Source: Halichoerus grypus
Taxonomy: Eukaryota; Chordata; Mammalia; Carnivora; Phocidae
NCBI RefSeq assembly: GCF_964656455.1
Contig: NC_135715.1
Location: forward strand, 165,880,437-165,944,436
Length of the DNA stretch: 64,000 nt
Direction of reading: 5' to 3'
Part shown: positions 52,905 through 63,799 of the stretch, one piece after another
Position numbering within the stretch: the stretch's first letter is position 1
How the letters are laid out: each line of letters opens with the position of its first letter
Notes under the pieces: model-generated
Told to the model about the DNA's origin: nothing
Seen by the model: only the letters and a program-made list of their open reading frames with translations
The model's database searches: none
Made by a program: the position numbers and the translations under genes

Positions 52905-53125
52905 ACCAGCATCCGAACAATGCCTGTTGAGCAGTTCCCATAGAGTATCACTTCTAATCCCCACCACAACCCCTTGAGGTGGTAACTCTTGTTATTCCCA
53001 TTTTACAGAAAGGGAAACTGAGGCTCAAAGTGGTTAAATAGCGCCCACGTTCACCTAGCTAGTATGGTGGTGGAGTTGGGATATGAACTCAGACAAGCTG
53101 ACTTCATAGGCCAAACCACTGCATG
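52905..53125 (-). mobile_element. MIR SINE, antisense, second of a neighbouring pair
   Basis: AATCCCCACCACAACCCCTT, CATTTTACAGAAAGGGAAAC, TGAGGCTCAAAGTGGTTAAA and ATATGAACTCAGACAAGCTG follow antisense MIR. It lies about 40 bp from the preceding MIR in the same orientation. Confidence 0.85.
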
Positions 53126-53804
53126 CTTCAACATTCCATACATTTCAGAAATACGATACTTTAAAACATTCCTGTACAAATAACACGGAACTAGCGTTTC
53201 AGTGAATGTAAATGAACGGCTTGCTCTACTGCACTCTGAACATGAGAATTAGCAACGAAATCAGCTCAAATTCGGTTACAGGTCATTTAATGCAGAGACC
53301 TGTTCATTGTGTTTTGTTTCCATGTTCGCATTTTGGTGAGAAAAATGCTGCAATGACGTGATCGTGATAAATCACACTAATAGTCTATTGGAGTTAGAAA
53401 TCAACAAAAGAGCTGATGGTTTTACTATCTTCCTAAAGCAACAGTAAACTAACAAATTAAAAGAAATATTCTAAACAGAAAACAGTAAAGGAGGTGCCTC
53501 GAAACCCTTCCTGTCTACAGGCTTTGAGGTGGATGTATTTGTATGGACACAAACAACCTGGGCCAGGAGGTCTTGGTAACTGATTGGGATTTCAGGTATA
53601 TTTGTCTGGCAACAAACTGGAAAAATAATAAACTTTGAAGAGCTCGGCTTCTCTCTCCATTTCGACTTGCTCCCTGCACTTACACTTTCACAATACCTTG
53701 TCTACATTATAGGTATTTATCGAACAACTGAGAGGTCCTCTAGAAAGGCCACATCTTATGAAACATGAATTATAAGTCAGGATGAGCCAGGCTGTGCTAC
53801 ATTA
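53126..53804. other. No gene or named repeat seen
   Basis: Unassigned, AT-rich. Confidence 0.4.
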
Positions 53805-54160
53805 AAACATGAGTCAGTGACTTACTCTACAGGGTTTAATTTCTTGCTCACACAGAGTGCCATGTCAATTGAGCAACTCCCCGGAGCATCTGTCCTTCAT
53901 TTGGGGATGTCAGTTATCGTGGACAGTCACCCAGGCTGCTTCCATGGAATGGCTTCTCTATCTCAGCACCTGGCTTTCAAGCTCACAACAGCAGAAGGAG
54001 GGGAAGAGAGGGAGCCGGAGGATCACACGGAGGCTCTTAAATGCTTTGGCTTAGCATTGCACAATACTACTTCGTTGCCAGTTCATCCACCAGCATGGCA
54101 CTCACGGGAAAGAGGGTCCAGAAATATAGGGAAGCACATGAGTCTAGTGAGGAAGAAATG
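53805..54160. repeat. Unclassified old dispersed repeat
   Basis: TTAATTTCTTGCTCACACAG, GGCTGCTTCCATGGAATGGC, GGAGGATCACACGGAGGCTC and GGTCCAGAAATATAGGGAAG resemble a medium-reiterated mammalian repeat that I cannot name. The 153-codon frame across it (53817-54278) ends in trinucleotide-repeat His/Tyr runs and is rejected as a gene. Confidence 0.35.
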
Positions 54161-54195
54161 TCTGACACAGAGCATTATATACGCATTTCCCTATT

Positions 54196-54238
54196 GGTAC
54201 CATCACCACCACCACTACTACTATTACTACTACCATTT
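54196..54238 (+). repeat. (ACC/ACT)n trinucleotide repeat
   Basis: Short imperfect ACC then ACT/ATT triplets. Confidence 0.85.
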
Positions 54239-54269
54239 ATTTATCACAACCGAAGTTTGTTTTATTCAT

Positions 54270-54715
54270 TTTTTTTAAAGAACAAACTTTGGGTCTCATT
54301 AATCAATTCCACTGAGAATATTTTGCTCCATTGATTTTGCTTTTATATGCAATCTTCTGCAAACTCATCCACTCTTTAGGACTTACTTCTGTTGTGCCTT
54401 TTGTATCTTCTTAAGCTGGGTACTTTATGTTCAAGTTTCCGTGGTTTCTAATCACCTGTAGGCTATGAATTTCCCTCTGAATGCCACTTTGGCTGCTTTC
54501 TGTGGTTTTGATACATACTACTATCATTGTGGTTTCATTCTGAATATTTTGCAGTTTCACCCTGACTCCCTCTTCATCCCAAAAATGAATTATTTAGGAA
54601 TGTGCTTTGTTAATTCCCAAATGTATAGATTTTGAATGGCTCTCTTGTTAATTTATAATTGCATTACATTGTAATTAACATAATGTAATAAAATTTTAAA
54701 AATCAATAAATAACA
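54270..54715 (-). mobile_element. Old L1 ORF2 fragment, antisense
   Basis: CTATGAATTTCCCTCTGAAT, GCCACTTTGGCTGCTTTCTG, AATGAATTATTTAGGAATGT and TTTGTTAATTCCCAAATGTA follow the antisense L1 ORF2 sequence (TATAAATTTCCCTCT ... GCTGCATCCCA ... TTATTTAGAAGTGTG). Confidence 0.75.
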
Positions 54716-54828
54716 TGGTACCACCTATATGATAACAAAAAAAAAAAACAAAAAACGCTTAACAGGTCATTTCTTTTGTAGCATATTAGTGCTATATTTA
54801 TCTCACTCTCTAAAGCAAGGTAAAGAAT

Positions 54829-54970
54829 TACATTGGGAGCTTTCACCAAAAAGCCTACAGCCAAATGCTTCTTCAGACTACTGAGTCATCAGGATTTCCG
54901 GGGGCAGGTCTAGGCATTGTATTTTCACCTGCCCCTTCAACCACATACACTGCTGGTTGAAAACCTCTGC
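54829..54970. mobile_element. MER5A-like hAT non-autonomous element
   Basis: ACATTGGGAGCTTTCACCAA, ACTACTGAGTCATCAGGATT, TCTAGGCATTGTATTTTCAC and the terminus GCTGGTTGAAAACCTCTG match the two halves of MER5A. Confidence 0.65.
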
Positions 54971-55356
54971 TCCAACTATTTTGTAGATCTGGAGTTTGAG
55001 GAATTGAGAGACTAGAAAAAGATGGCAGGAGGCGCAGATTGTGTTGTAGCAGAGAGGAAGAATTCTTCTTGGTCATATTAAGTAACTGTTCATCACTGTA
55101 TCTCCCTTATCATTGCATACACAGCTCCTGGCAGAGAAAGGGTACTAATAAATGTGGGTGATTAGATTCATCAAGTTACTTATGCAACTAGGAGCATTAC
55201 ACAATGACAGCTAAAGGTCTGTATAACAGAAATAAAACCTTATTTCATCTTCTGAACCCTCAGTCACTTGAGAGAAGGTGTGACAAGGTTTACATTATTT
55301 CTGTATCTTCTCCTCATACACAATGTTGAACACATAGTAAACACCTCATAAATATG
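54971..55356 (+). mobile_element. L2-like 3' ends, two short pieces
   Basis: TCATCACTGTATCTCCCTTA with GGGTACTAATAAATGTGGGT (55093-55160), and ATTTCTGTATCTTCTCCTCA with AACACCTCATAAATATGTCT (55298-55350), both resemble the last ~80 bp of L2. Other sequence here is unassigned. Confidence 0.45.
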
Positions 55357-55868
55357 TCTTAAGTGTGTATTCCTTTTTCTACCGCTGCTGGGACAAATTG
55401 TCACAAACTCAGTGACCTAAGACAACACAAATTTATCACCTCAGAGTTCTGGAAGTCAGAAGTTCAAAATGGGTCTCACTGGGCTAAGCAAGGTGTCAGC
55501 AGGGCTGCATTCCTTTCTGGAGGCTGTAGAAGAGATTGTTTTTCTTGCCTGTTCCAGCTCCTAGAGGCTGTATGGTCCTTAACTGGTGAGTCCCATCTTC
55601 AAAATCATCAAAGGCAGGTCTTTCTCACAGTGCCATTTCTCGGTTTCTGACTTTTTGCCTCTGCCTTGTTCCCTTAAGGAATCTTGTGATTACATTTGGC
55701 CTACCAGATAATCCAGGATAATCTCATTCTTTTAAGGCCAGCTGGTTAGCAACTTTAATTCCATCTGCAACCTTAAATCCTCTTGCCATGTAATATAACA
55801 TATACACTGTTTCTGGTGATTAGGACATGCATCCCTTTGGGGGGGGGCATTATTTTGTCTACCACAAC
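55357..55868 (-). mobile_element. MaLR-type LTR, antisense, near full length
   Basis: TTTTTCTACCGCTGCTGGGA, AAGACAACACAAATTTATCA, CAGAGTTCTGGAAGTCAGAA, AAGGTGTCAGCAGGGCTGCA, CAGATAATCCAGGATAATCT, TCTGCAACCTTAAATCCTCT and TTATTTTGTCTACCACAACA trace an MLT1-like LTR end to end, antisense. It is the best preserved LTR of its type in the window and useful for aligning the 13.7 and 16 kb copies. Confidence 0.8.
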
Positions 55869-56186
55869 ATGTAAAACAAAACAAAACAAAAAAACAGGAA
55901 GAACAAAGGAAGAAATAACAGTGAATGGACAAAATGGAGTGGTAACATTAATACCAGTAATAATAGTAATAAGTAACAAGATTCTGGAACAAAGCAAAAA
56001 AAAAAAAATTCTCTATTCAATGCTATAAGCCAATTTCAAGTGAGTGGGTGCACACACACTCACGAACACACTAATATCCTGGTTAACTGATACCACAGCT
56101 GGGATATAACCATTTACTAATTAGACAAACTAAACAAGAAAGGAATGACATTTTGTTATATACAGAACTTTTGTAGAAAAAGTTCT
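55869..56186. other. No gene seen; (AAAAC)n run
   Basis: An AAAAC run at about 55873-55893, a poly(A) run near 55996, and otherwise unassigned DNA. Confidence 0.5.
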
Positions 56187-56375
56187 TGGGCACCTGGGTG
56201 GCTCAGTCGGTTAAGCATCTGCCTTCAGCTCTGGTCATGATCCCAGGATCCTGGGTTTGAGTCCCGCATTGGGCTCCCTGCTCAGCTGGGGGTCTGCTTC
56301 TCCCTCTGCCCCTCCCCCCATTCATTCACTCTCTCTCACACACACAAAAATAAATAAAATCTTTTTTTAAAAAAG
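56187..56375 (+). mobile_element. SINEC
   Basis: Sense SINEC, GGGCACCTGGGTGGCTCAGT to AAATAAAATC. AAAAAGTTCTT precedes and AAAAAGTTCTC follows, a short target duplication. Confidence 0.92.
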
Positions 56376-58594
56376 TTCTCAAATTCCTTTCTTCCTGAAA
56401 AAAAGATTATTTTCTTGCCCCTTCCATTCCAGCTCACCTCTAACATTTCTGGAAGATTTCCAGGAGGATAGATAAAAGTCTCCACATTTGCCTACCTACC
56501 TTAACCCATCACTGTACAAGGACGGCTAGTGACTGTCCCAGGGCACTCATGAAATGGAGCACTGTTGGCCTGAATGAGAGGAGGAGGCTCTTATGCAGAG
56601 AGCTAGAGAAATCATTCTGTATGGTTACCCAACCAGTTTGCTGGAGGAAATTTTTTGGCTAAAACTCCATGGAAACCAGTTGTGGGGACAGTGATGTTCC
56701 CCAGAGATTTTAGAATCAACTTTTTCATCATTTGAAACCTACATATTGGGAAATCTCTCCAAAATATTGCGTAAAAGAACAATCATACTGAATCAATACT
56801 GCATGAAAAGATATAACAGCATAAAATAAATTCTTTATTACCATGCCTTGTCAAGAGGATTCTGAATGTGATTTTAACAATTCTTTCTGGCTGGGAACCT
56901 CCGTTATTTTCCTGTTCCGCAGGAGTAGGTGGAATACCAGTATTCTTTTACATGTTTGGGACATTTTAAAAAAGGTTTTGGGTTATTGTTTCTGCTATTT
57001 TGTTTTTGTTACTGTCAGTGGTCCCTTTTTTGATTTGAGTTGGCAGTGTGGCTTCCTTTAGCAGCTTCCTTCCCCTTCTCGTTTGTGGAAATAGTAACTA
57101 GGATACCAAGCCAGTTAGAATTGTAAGTAAAATGAGGTTAAACAGGCTCCTAACAAAGCTCTCTCTTGCAAGTGCACGAGATTTCAGCCCAAACCAGAGT
57201 GACATTGCACATGGGGCTGCCCAGTCCAGCTGGAATTTGTAAGTCTTTGACATCTATTTGGCTACTCAGAAGTTATTTTTACCTCTTTTCTATTTTTGTT
57301 GTGAATAGGTTAGTGTGAAATAGTTATGTTTTGGCAAGATGAAATATTGCTATATTTTTCAACGTGCCAAAGCCTTGAAATGGGATAAAAGTTCCTCAGT
57401 TCTGGGACCGGGAGGTGGGGGAGGAAAGCCATGCCCCTTTCAATGTTTATGACAACTTGATATAAAACCAGGACTTCAGTCTAAATACCCGTTAGTAGAC
57501 TAGGCAAGTGTGGCTCATCTGTATAACGACGCGGCTATGAACTGTGTATGCCATATACACATTCACTGACTGGAAAATATGTCCATTGTCATATTGTTTA
57601 GTTAGGGGAGGAGGGAGCATGCTGAGAGAAGAATGTTCCCCTCTTTGTGCCCCAGCACACAGTCCTGAGATAGATTTCATAAGGCCCCTCAGGAGGTGCG
57701 AGCAGGTCGCCCACAGCACCATCCCACACAGTAATGCTTCCTTATGTTGGCTGTCCCTCTTTCCCGGATTCACTCCCTCAGTCCTAACTCCCGCTCCCTG
57801 CCATCAACTCCCCGGGCCACTGCACAACAGCCTGTATCTCAGGTTTTGCTTTTGAGAGAAGCCAAGTAAAGAAAGACGCTGTCAAATTAAGAACATGATG
57901 CGTGGAGATGCTGTACCCATCTTGCAACCCTCAGGGGAGGACCAAGAGAATGGCCAAAAAACTGATGTGGAAGCATGGTGTCGCTGGGCTTAGAACAAAG
58001 CGTACCTCTAGACATCTTGTTCCATGAAAAAAACAAATCTCTATTAAGTCACTCACAGTTGAGTTGGGGTTTCTGTTATCTGCAGCCAAAAGTACTTTAA
58101 ATGATACTCGCGGCCAGTCAACGTCCTTCTTGGGAATGCTCTATTTAGAGCTAAAGGCAAGGGATAAGCCCTCTGTGTGGGGAAGCCTGGAGTTGGGAGC
58201 CAGCCAGCCTCTGTGAACCGGAGTTCCAGCTTGTGGAGTATGCTGGTCTGCAAGAAGCAGAGAGAAAGACAGAGACATTGAGTCCTGTGGTTTAAATTCT
58301 TCTGCCAGTGAATTCCTCTTTTTGCCAAAAATGGTTGATTACAGAGTTTCTATCACTTGCAAACAGAAGTCCCACCTAATTGAAGTGTGAGCTCATTCTT
58401 GTTTCACACAAAAAAAGGGAGTATGTTCATCTAAGCCTGCAAAAAAATGTGTATAGATGTACTCACAGCGACCAGTAATCATTTCTCCGGGAGTTAGAAT
58501 AGAGATGAATAAGGACATATGTTATCATTTTTACTTTATAAACTTCTCAGTGTTTAAACTTGTTATTACCAGCTTGTATCATCTGCACAATTTT
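56376..58594. other. No supported gene; possible LTR end near 58030-58105
   Basis: About 2.2 kb. TTAAGTCACTCACAGTTGAG and TCTGTTATCTGCAGCCAAAA near 58040-58090 recall the 3' end of a MaLR-type LTR, weakly. Frames of 90-103 codons at 57.49-57.86 kb overlap on opposite strands with no domain. Confidence 0.35.
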
Positions 58595-58690
58595 AAAAGA
58601 CTAAAAACTTCAGAAACTGTGAGAAAATAAGTGTGTGTTGGTTTATGCTGTTAAATTTGAGATATATGGTAATTGGAAACTAATAGACAT
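58595..58690 (+). mobile_element. MaLR-type LTR 3' end
   Basis: ACTTCAGAAACTGTGAGAAA, ATAAGTGTGTGTTGGTTTAT and TATGGTAATTGGAAACTAAT match the terminal ~90 bp of an MLT1-like LTR. Confidence 0.6.
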
Positions 58691-59007
58691 GATTCATTAC
58701 AAAGCTGAGAACCACTGCTTACAAATGACCCAACAAATCTCACACAGACAACCACAGATTCTAACACCACATAAAACTAGCAACAATGTGCCCAGTAAGG
58801 GACTGACGCTGGGAAGTTGTCTCCAATCCGCCTGTGAGCATAGCCCCCAACCCCAAACATATACATAATTTCATTATTTCTCCCCAAATCCACCCCAAAT
58901 AAGTCCACAATGTAAGTTTAAAAACAACAACATAAAATAGCATTTTGTTATACATATAAAAGCAGGTTCATCCACTCACCCCTTTCCAGCCCAATGTATT
59001 TCTAGAC
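58691..59007. other. No gene seen
   Basis: Unassigned. Confidence 0.4.
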
Positions 59008-59024
59008 AGAAAAATCTAGAGCTG

Positions 59025-59230
59025 GGGCACCTGGGTGGCTCAGTCTGTTGAGCATCTGCCTTCTGCTCAGGTCATGATCCCAGGGTCCTAGGATCGAGCC
59101 CGGCGTCGGGCTCCCTGCTCAGCGGGAAGTCTGCTTCTCCCTCTCCCTGCTCATGCTTTCTCACTCATTCTCTCTCTCTTTCTCTCAAATAAATAAAATT
59201 TTAAAAATAAAAATTTTAAAGAAAAAAAGA
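59025..59230 (+). mobile_element. SINEC, young-looking
   Basis: Sense SINEC, GGGCACCTGGGTGGCTCAGT to an A/T-rich tail containing two AAATTTTAAA-type units. A perfect 17-bp duplication, AGAAAAATCTAGAGCTG, ends at 59024 and 59246. Confidence 0.96.
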
Positions 59231-59246
59231 GAAAAATCTAGAGCTG

Positions 59247-59695
59247 CCACAGCTCCATGAGTCTGTGCAAGTAGCCTGGAGTGTTCCCAGGGGTGGGAAG
59301 TATGCCGAGTCAACCTAAGCACCCAGGCTGGTGGGATGCAGCCAGGACCAGAAAGGATGGGGTCATGGAAAACCAATACAGTTGGCTCAGCCACAAGCCA
59401 CTTGGTAAATGGACCAAAGCACATAATTGTAGGGACATGACATTCTTAGGGTGGAGATGGTGTCAGCAAGCAGAGCACAGACAGCTAAAAGAAAGGCAGG
59501 TGACAGTTCTGAGCAACGCCCCAGGACCCCAAATGTCGGCTGGAGGATGCCAGGAAGAGGATACAGGGAGAGGACCAGCAAGATCTTGTGTGAGGGTAGG
59601 GGGCTGGAGACAGCATCTGAGGAGAGGTGAGACCCAGAATTCCAGGCAGGGAGACTGAGGCAGAAATTCAGGGGTATGAATAGCAAGAGCTACAC
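59247..59695. other. No gene seen
   Basis: Unassigned. The 125-codon plus frame (59281-59658) and the 99-codon minus frame overlap without recognisable domains. Confidence 0.35.
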
Positions 59696-59846
59696 GTGCA
59701 TACTTACTCTATGCTGAGTGTTCTGAACTCCTATCTCACTTAATTGTCCCAAAAATCCTGTGAGGTGGGAACTGTATTATCTCCATTTTTAAGATGAAGA
59801 AATAAGGTAGACAGTAGTGTGATTTGCTCAAAGTCACACAGCTAGT
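59696..59846 (-). mobile_element. MIR SINE, antisense
   Basis: GCATACTTACTCTATGCTGA, AATCCTGTGAGGTGGGAACT, TTTAAGATGAAGAAATAAGG and TCAAAGTCACACAGCTAG follow antisense MIR. It ends where the next LTR begins. Confidence 0.85.
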
Positions 59847-60144
59847 CTATTAGTCAGTTTAGGCTGCTGGAGCAAATACCACAGACTGGGTGATTTAAAA
59901 ACAAAAACTTATTTTCTCAGCATTCTGGAGGCTCAAAGACCAAGATCACGGTGCTTGGCAGGGTTGGTTTCTGGTAAAGCCTCTCTTCCTGACTTGCAGA
60001 TGGCTGCCTTCTTGCTGTCCTCACACAGCCTTTCTTTTGTGTAGAGAAAGAAAGATCTCTGGCTTCCCTTTCTCTTCTTACAAGGACACAAGTCCTATGA
60101 GATTAGGAACGCCACCCTTATAACCTCACTTAACCTTAGTGACC

Positions 60145-60389
60145 CTCTTTTTTTTAAAGATTTTATTTATTTATTTGACAGAAAGAGAGAGACAGCGAGA
60201 GAGGGAATACAAGCGGGGAGGAGGCGGGGTGGGAGAGGGAGAAGCAGGCTCCCCGCAGAGCAGGGAGCCCGATGTGGGGCTCGATGTGGGGCTCGATGTG
60301 GGGCTCGATGTGGGGCTCGATCCCAGGGCCCTGGGATCATGACCTGAGCCGAAGGCAGCCGCTTAACGACTGAGCCACCCAGGAGCCCC
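60145..60389 (-). mobile_element. SINEC with internal minisatellite, inserted in LTR
   Basis: Minus-strand young SINEC with a perfect 12-bp duplication, ACCTTAGTGACC, at 60133-60144 and 60390-60401. It is longer than its neighbours because a 12-bp unit is repeated four times at 60270-60317. Confidence 0.96.
60270..60317 (+). repeat. 12-bp minisatellite, four perfect units
   Basis: CGATGTGGGGCT occurs four times in a row, followed by CGATCCC. Other SINECs have one such unit, so the array expanded in or after this copy. Frames across it translate as a four-residue (DVGL) repeat. Confidence 0.97.
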
Positions 60390-60502
60390 ACCTTAGTGAC
60401 CTTAAAGGCCCCATCTCCCAACGCAGTCACATTGGGAGCTAAGGCTTCAACTGATGAATTTGGAGGAGGGGGAGGAGGGGACACAATTCAGTCTATAAGA
60501 GC

Positions 60503-60809
60503 TAGCCAGTAGCAAACAGTGTGACTCCAGAGCCTAATACTCTTTGTGGGGGTGTGTTTTTACATTTTATGGAGGTACAATGCAAAAACTATAGTTCAGT
60601 GATTCTTGAATAAATGCATACATCCCCGTGCCCCACGTTCCTAGCGAGACTGACACAGCACTCGTGACCACTGTGCTCTCCCCCAGGATCCGCTGACAGG
60701 AGATGTTGCTGCTGGTAGGAGTCATGGCAGCCAGGAGCCCCTCCCGGCCCCGCAGACACAAGGTTTGCTCCCAGTGAGACTCGATTCCGACCTCCCCCCA
60801 CCTCCCCAA

Positions 60810-60810
<1 letters not shown>
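60503..60810. other. No gene seen
   Basis: Unassigned. Two minus-strand frames read through the adjacent (AC)n as Val-Cys runs and are artefacts. Confidence 0.45.

Positions 60811-60853
<43 letters not shown>
60811..60853 (+). repeat. (AC)n microsatellite, about 22 units
   Basis: Uninterrupted AC dinucleotides followed by ACGCAC. Likely polymorphic. Confidence 0.96.
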
Positions 60854-60859
<6 letters not shown>

Positions 60860-62762
60860 GGGCTCCTTGCCTGGGCCAGTCGTTATCTCTGCTGCTCTGA
60901 GCTGGATCCCAGGAGACTGACCCTTGTGAGCCGCGTTTCCCAGGGGATTTCGCCGCCTCCCTCTCTGCCTAAGGCAGTGTCTCTGGCATCTCCTCTCCGG
61001 CCCCAGCTTTCAGCAGACAGACACCACGCAACCCTCATGCCTCTTCCTCCGCTTTAGTGTAAAGCACCTCCCCTCCCCCTCCCCCGCCCCCACCGTTGAC
61101 CTCCAGCTCAGTAGTAGCAGTGGCTTCCAGCTATTTCCATTCTTTGGGTTATCTCACCATCCATTGTCTGGCTTCTCAGCTCTTCCATCTCCCGTATAAA
61201 CACTTATCTGCATTAAATTCCCTCTGTTTCAAATGCTCAGCATGGTTTCTCCTTTCCCGGTTACGCTTTTATAGTACACTGATCAGCTCCCGACTTGTCA
61301 GGACCGGCCCAGACACTGGGGTGGCTCTAGGCGCTAGTTGGAGCCTGTGCACAGAGGCTGGAAGACCTCTCAGCACAGATTTCCCCAAGAGGATACCAGG
61401 GACTGTATTTACATTTGTTCTGCACCTGTTGACATCTGCTTGGGCCACCTTGCGAGCAAATGGGCACTTTCCTCTAATTCTTTCATTGCCCATGGCTCAC
61501 CTGTTTTTCAGGTGGACCTCTGCAAGCTGTCAAGACTAGAGTGTCTTTATTACCTGGTTCTTCAGCTATTGTCATGACACCAAGCTACTAATTGGATTTG
61601 CCCGACTGCCGCTTATTTTCAAAAAAAACAGGCTTGTCTGTATGAAGTGGTTGGGAAGAAAAGAGTGACTAAGGAGAGCAACGCAGGACACTCAAACAAG
61701 AGGAGTCTTCAACAGCCTGCGGGTATCCCCTGGGATCCTGCCAACCAGCTTAGGGGGTGCGGGTGGGAGCCTACACTGAGGCTTAAAAGAGACAGAATCC
61801 TGGTCACTCCGGTTTCGGTCACAGCAGCCGCTGGCTAACTGTAAAATCCATACGCAGTAGATCCCCGGGACTACAGCAGAAGGACCTCCATCTTTAGTTT
61901 GGCTGCAAAACCAAGGCTTGTCTTCCAAGAGCCTTTGGCTTTAGGAGGGAGAACCAGGAGGCAGGCTGCACCCCAACTGGCTCACCGCCCCATATCCCGG
62001 GACTTCTCCAGAACGGTAACAGCTGTGAGTCAAGTTTCCTTTGCTCGGCCCACACCACCTAAGTGACGGGCTGGGGCCTGTCCTGATTGCAGGAGCAGAA
62101 CCCCCTGCTGTCAGGGGGTCAAAGGAAAACAGGCAGTCCCCACTTCTCCTTCACTCTGCGTGATAAATCACTTCGGTCAGGAGAAATGTTGTGAAACAAC
62201 CTGGCAGCTAATGGGAGAAATGTAACCCAAGAAAAGAAAGCAACGAAGAAAGAGTCCTGTTAGTCACAGAGCTTTTCATCCGAACCAGCGAATAGGCTCT
62301 GGCTTTCTGCAGGAATAATAAAAATCGCAGTTCTGCACCGTGTTAGCTCCTCAAACAAAGGCAGCTCCCGAGAAGGTCACCCTTCGGGGTTTCTGAGTTG
62401 GATTAGTTTTCACTGGGTGAAGGCATACGTGAAACGGAGAGACCCCGTGCCCTTAAGGAAATCAAAGACGGAAATAAGCTTGCTTTTCAAACGAGGAAAA
62501 CACCACTGTGGGGCAGCTCCACTCTGGTCCACTCAACACCTGGTGAGCAAACAGCACTGCCTCCGCCCCCGCTGGAATCTTCCCACAGTGGACAGGCAAG
62601 TCCAGAGGCTCAAGGGCACGCCAGCACTGTCTTCCAGACCTTGGAAAATAGGGTGACGGGAGGGCTGGAGGAGATAGTGCAATCCAAAGGAAAATCACAA
62701 AAGCTACAAGTTATTGTAAGAGAAAAAACCTCCAAGCAGGCGGCTGGAGCTATTTTAAGGGT
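60854..62762. other. Repeat-free, moderately GC-rich stretch without supported gene
   Basis: About 1.9 kb in which I recognise no repeat. C-rich at 61068-61095. The 147-codon frame at 61096-61539 is Ser/Leu-rich without a domain. CpGs occur but do not form an island. It could hold regulatory sequence; there is no direct evidence. Confidence 0.35.
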
Positions 62763-62818
62763 AAAGAAATACTCTTTGTGAAAAAAAAAAAAAAAGAAAG
62801 AAAGAAATACTCTTTGTG
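62763..62818 (+). mobile_element. Poly(A)-only retro-insertion with target-site duplication
   Basis: AAAGAAATACTCTTTGTG occurs at 62763-62780 and again at 62801-62818, identical over 18 bp. The only DNA between is A15 followed by GAAAG. This is the signature of L1-machinery insertion so truncated that only the tail was copied. Confidence 0.8.
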
Positions 62819-63799
62819 GAGAAATGTTTAGAAACACACACACACACAAAGAATGTATGATATCATATTATAGGAACAAAATGTTCTCTCCACAATAAAA
62901 AGCCGGTACGGAATTGGTTATTTTAACATCACGTAAGCCTAATGCATGCCACCTAAGCAGCAGTCCGTTTGAGGTAAAGAAATTGGGGCTTGGTAGCTCT
63001 ATCTTAACCATTCTTCACCCTCCCACCCCCATCTGGCCAAGCTCCTGCCTTCAGCACCCCCTTCCTCCAAAGGCATCCAGGACACTCAGAATTCTCTGAG
63101 AAGCCTGTTCCTCTAAATTATTCATAGTACAGTGCTACTTACTTCCACCCTTCCTTTCCCAGAAGTATTTGCTACGCAAGAATCCAGTGAAAATGAGCAA
63201 TGCTTGAACAAATAATCACTCCTGGTAAAATTTCAAGCACTTGTAGAGATTTCATTGGGGGCGGAGGGAGAGGCGTCTCTTACTCTCAGCTTAAGTAATA
63301 CAACATATAAAAATATGTTATGAACTTGACCTTTTAGAGCATTCATTCACATTGTATGGATGTGAGAACATTTTTTGAATGCTGACTTTCAAAACTGGAG
63401 ATCACAACTTTGAATCAAAATAGCCATGTATCTAAAGAAGGCCAGCAAGAAAATATTGATGAACTTGTTTCCAAATAGTGTTCTCCTCATGCTTGAACTT
63501 TTACATCTATAAAGGTATGAGAAAGCTATTTACGATAACCAACAAGACTTTCTAAAATCCTGTTTGATCTTGCCACAACTTCTTTTCTAGCAGTGCACCA
63601 AAAAAATTTGGAAGTGCTTTATCCAAATTCATACTCTGGTCCTGGTAAGGATAAAACACAATGAATGGTCTATGTCCATAGCTACAATGATAAGGGATTC
63701 CTACTATAAAATTGACATTCCTGACTATGGCCGACTATTACCAGACAGCTACAATAATCCTTCTCAATCACATGCTCTTTTTTGATGAGACTTGGCCAC
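62819..63799. other. No gene seen; short (CA)n at about 62833-62848
   Basis: AT-rich unassigned sequence with one short CA run. Confidence 0.4.

Larger units (their letters stand above)
59848..60502 (-). mobile_element. MaLR-type LTR, antisense, split by SINEC
   Basis: TATTAGTCAGTTTAGGCTGC, CACAGACTGGGTGATTTAAA, CATTCTGGAGGCTCAAAGAC, CAAGATCACGGTGCTTGGCA and TCTTACAAGGACACAAGTCC lie before the SINEC. CCCATCTCCCAACGCAGTCA and GGGGACACAATTCAGTCTAT lie after it. Together they give one full antisense MaLR LTR of about 400 bp once the SINEC is discounted. Confidence 0.85.

Noticed and set aside
53817..54278. 153-codon open frame as coding sequence
   Set aside because: It crosses a probable dispersed repeat and ends in His/Tyr runs from a trinucleotide repeat.
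60567..60858. Cys/Val-rich minus-strand frames of about 90 codons
   Set aside because: They are translations of the (AC)n microsatellite and its flank.
61068..61095. C-rich tract as part of a CpG-island promoter
   Set aside because: It is C-rich with few CpGs, and the surrounding GC content is only moderate.
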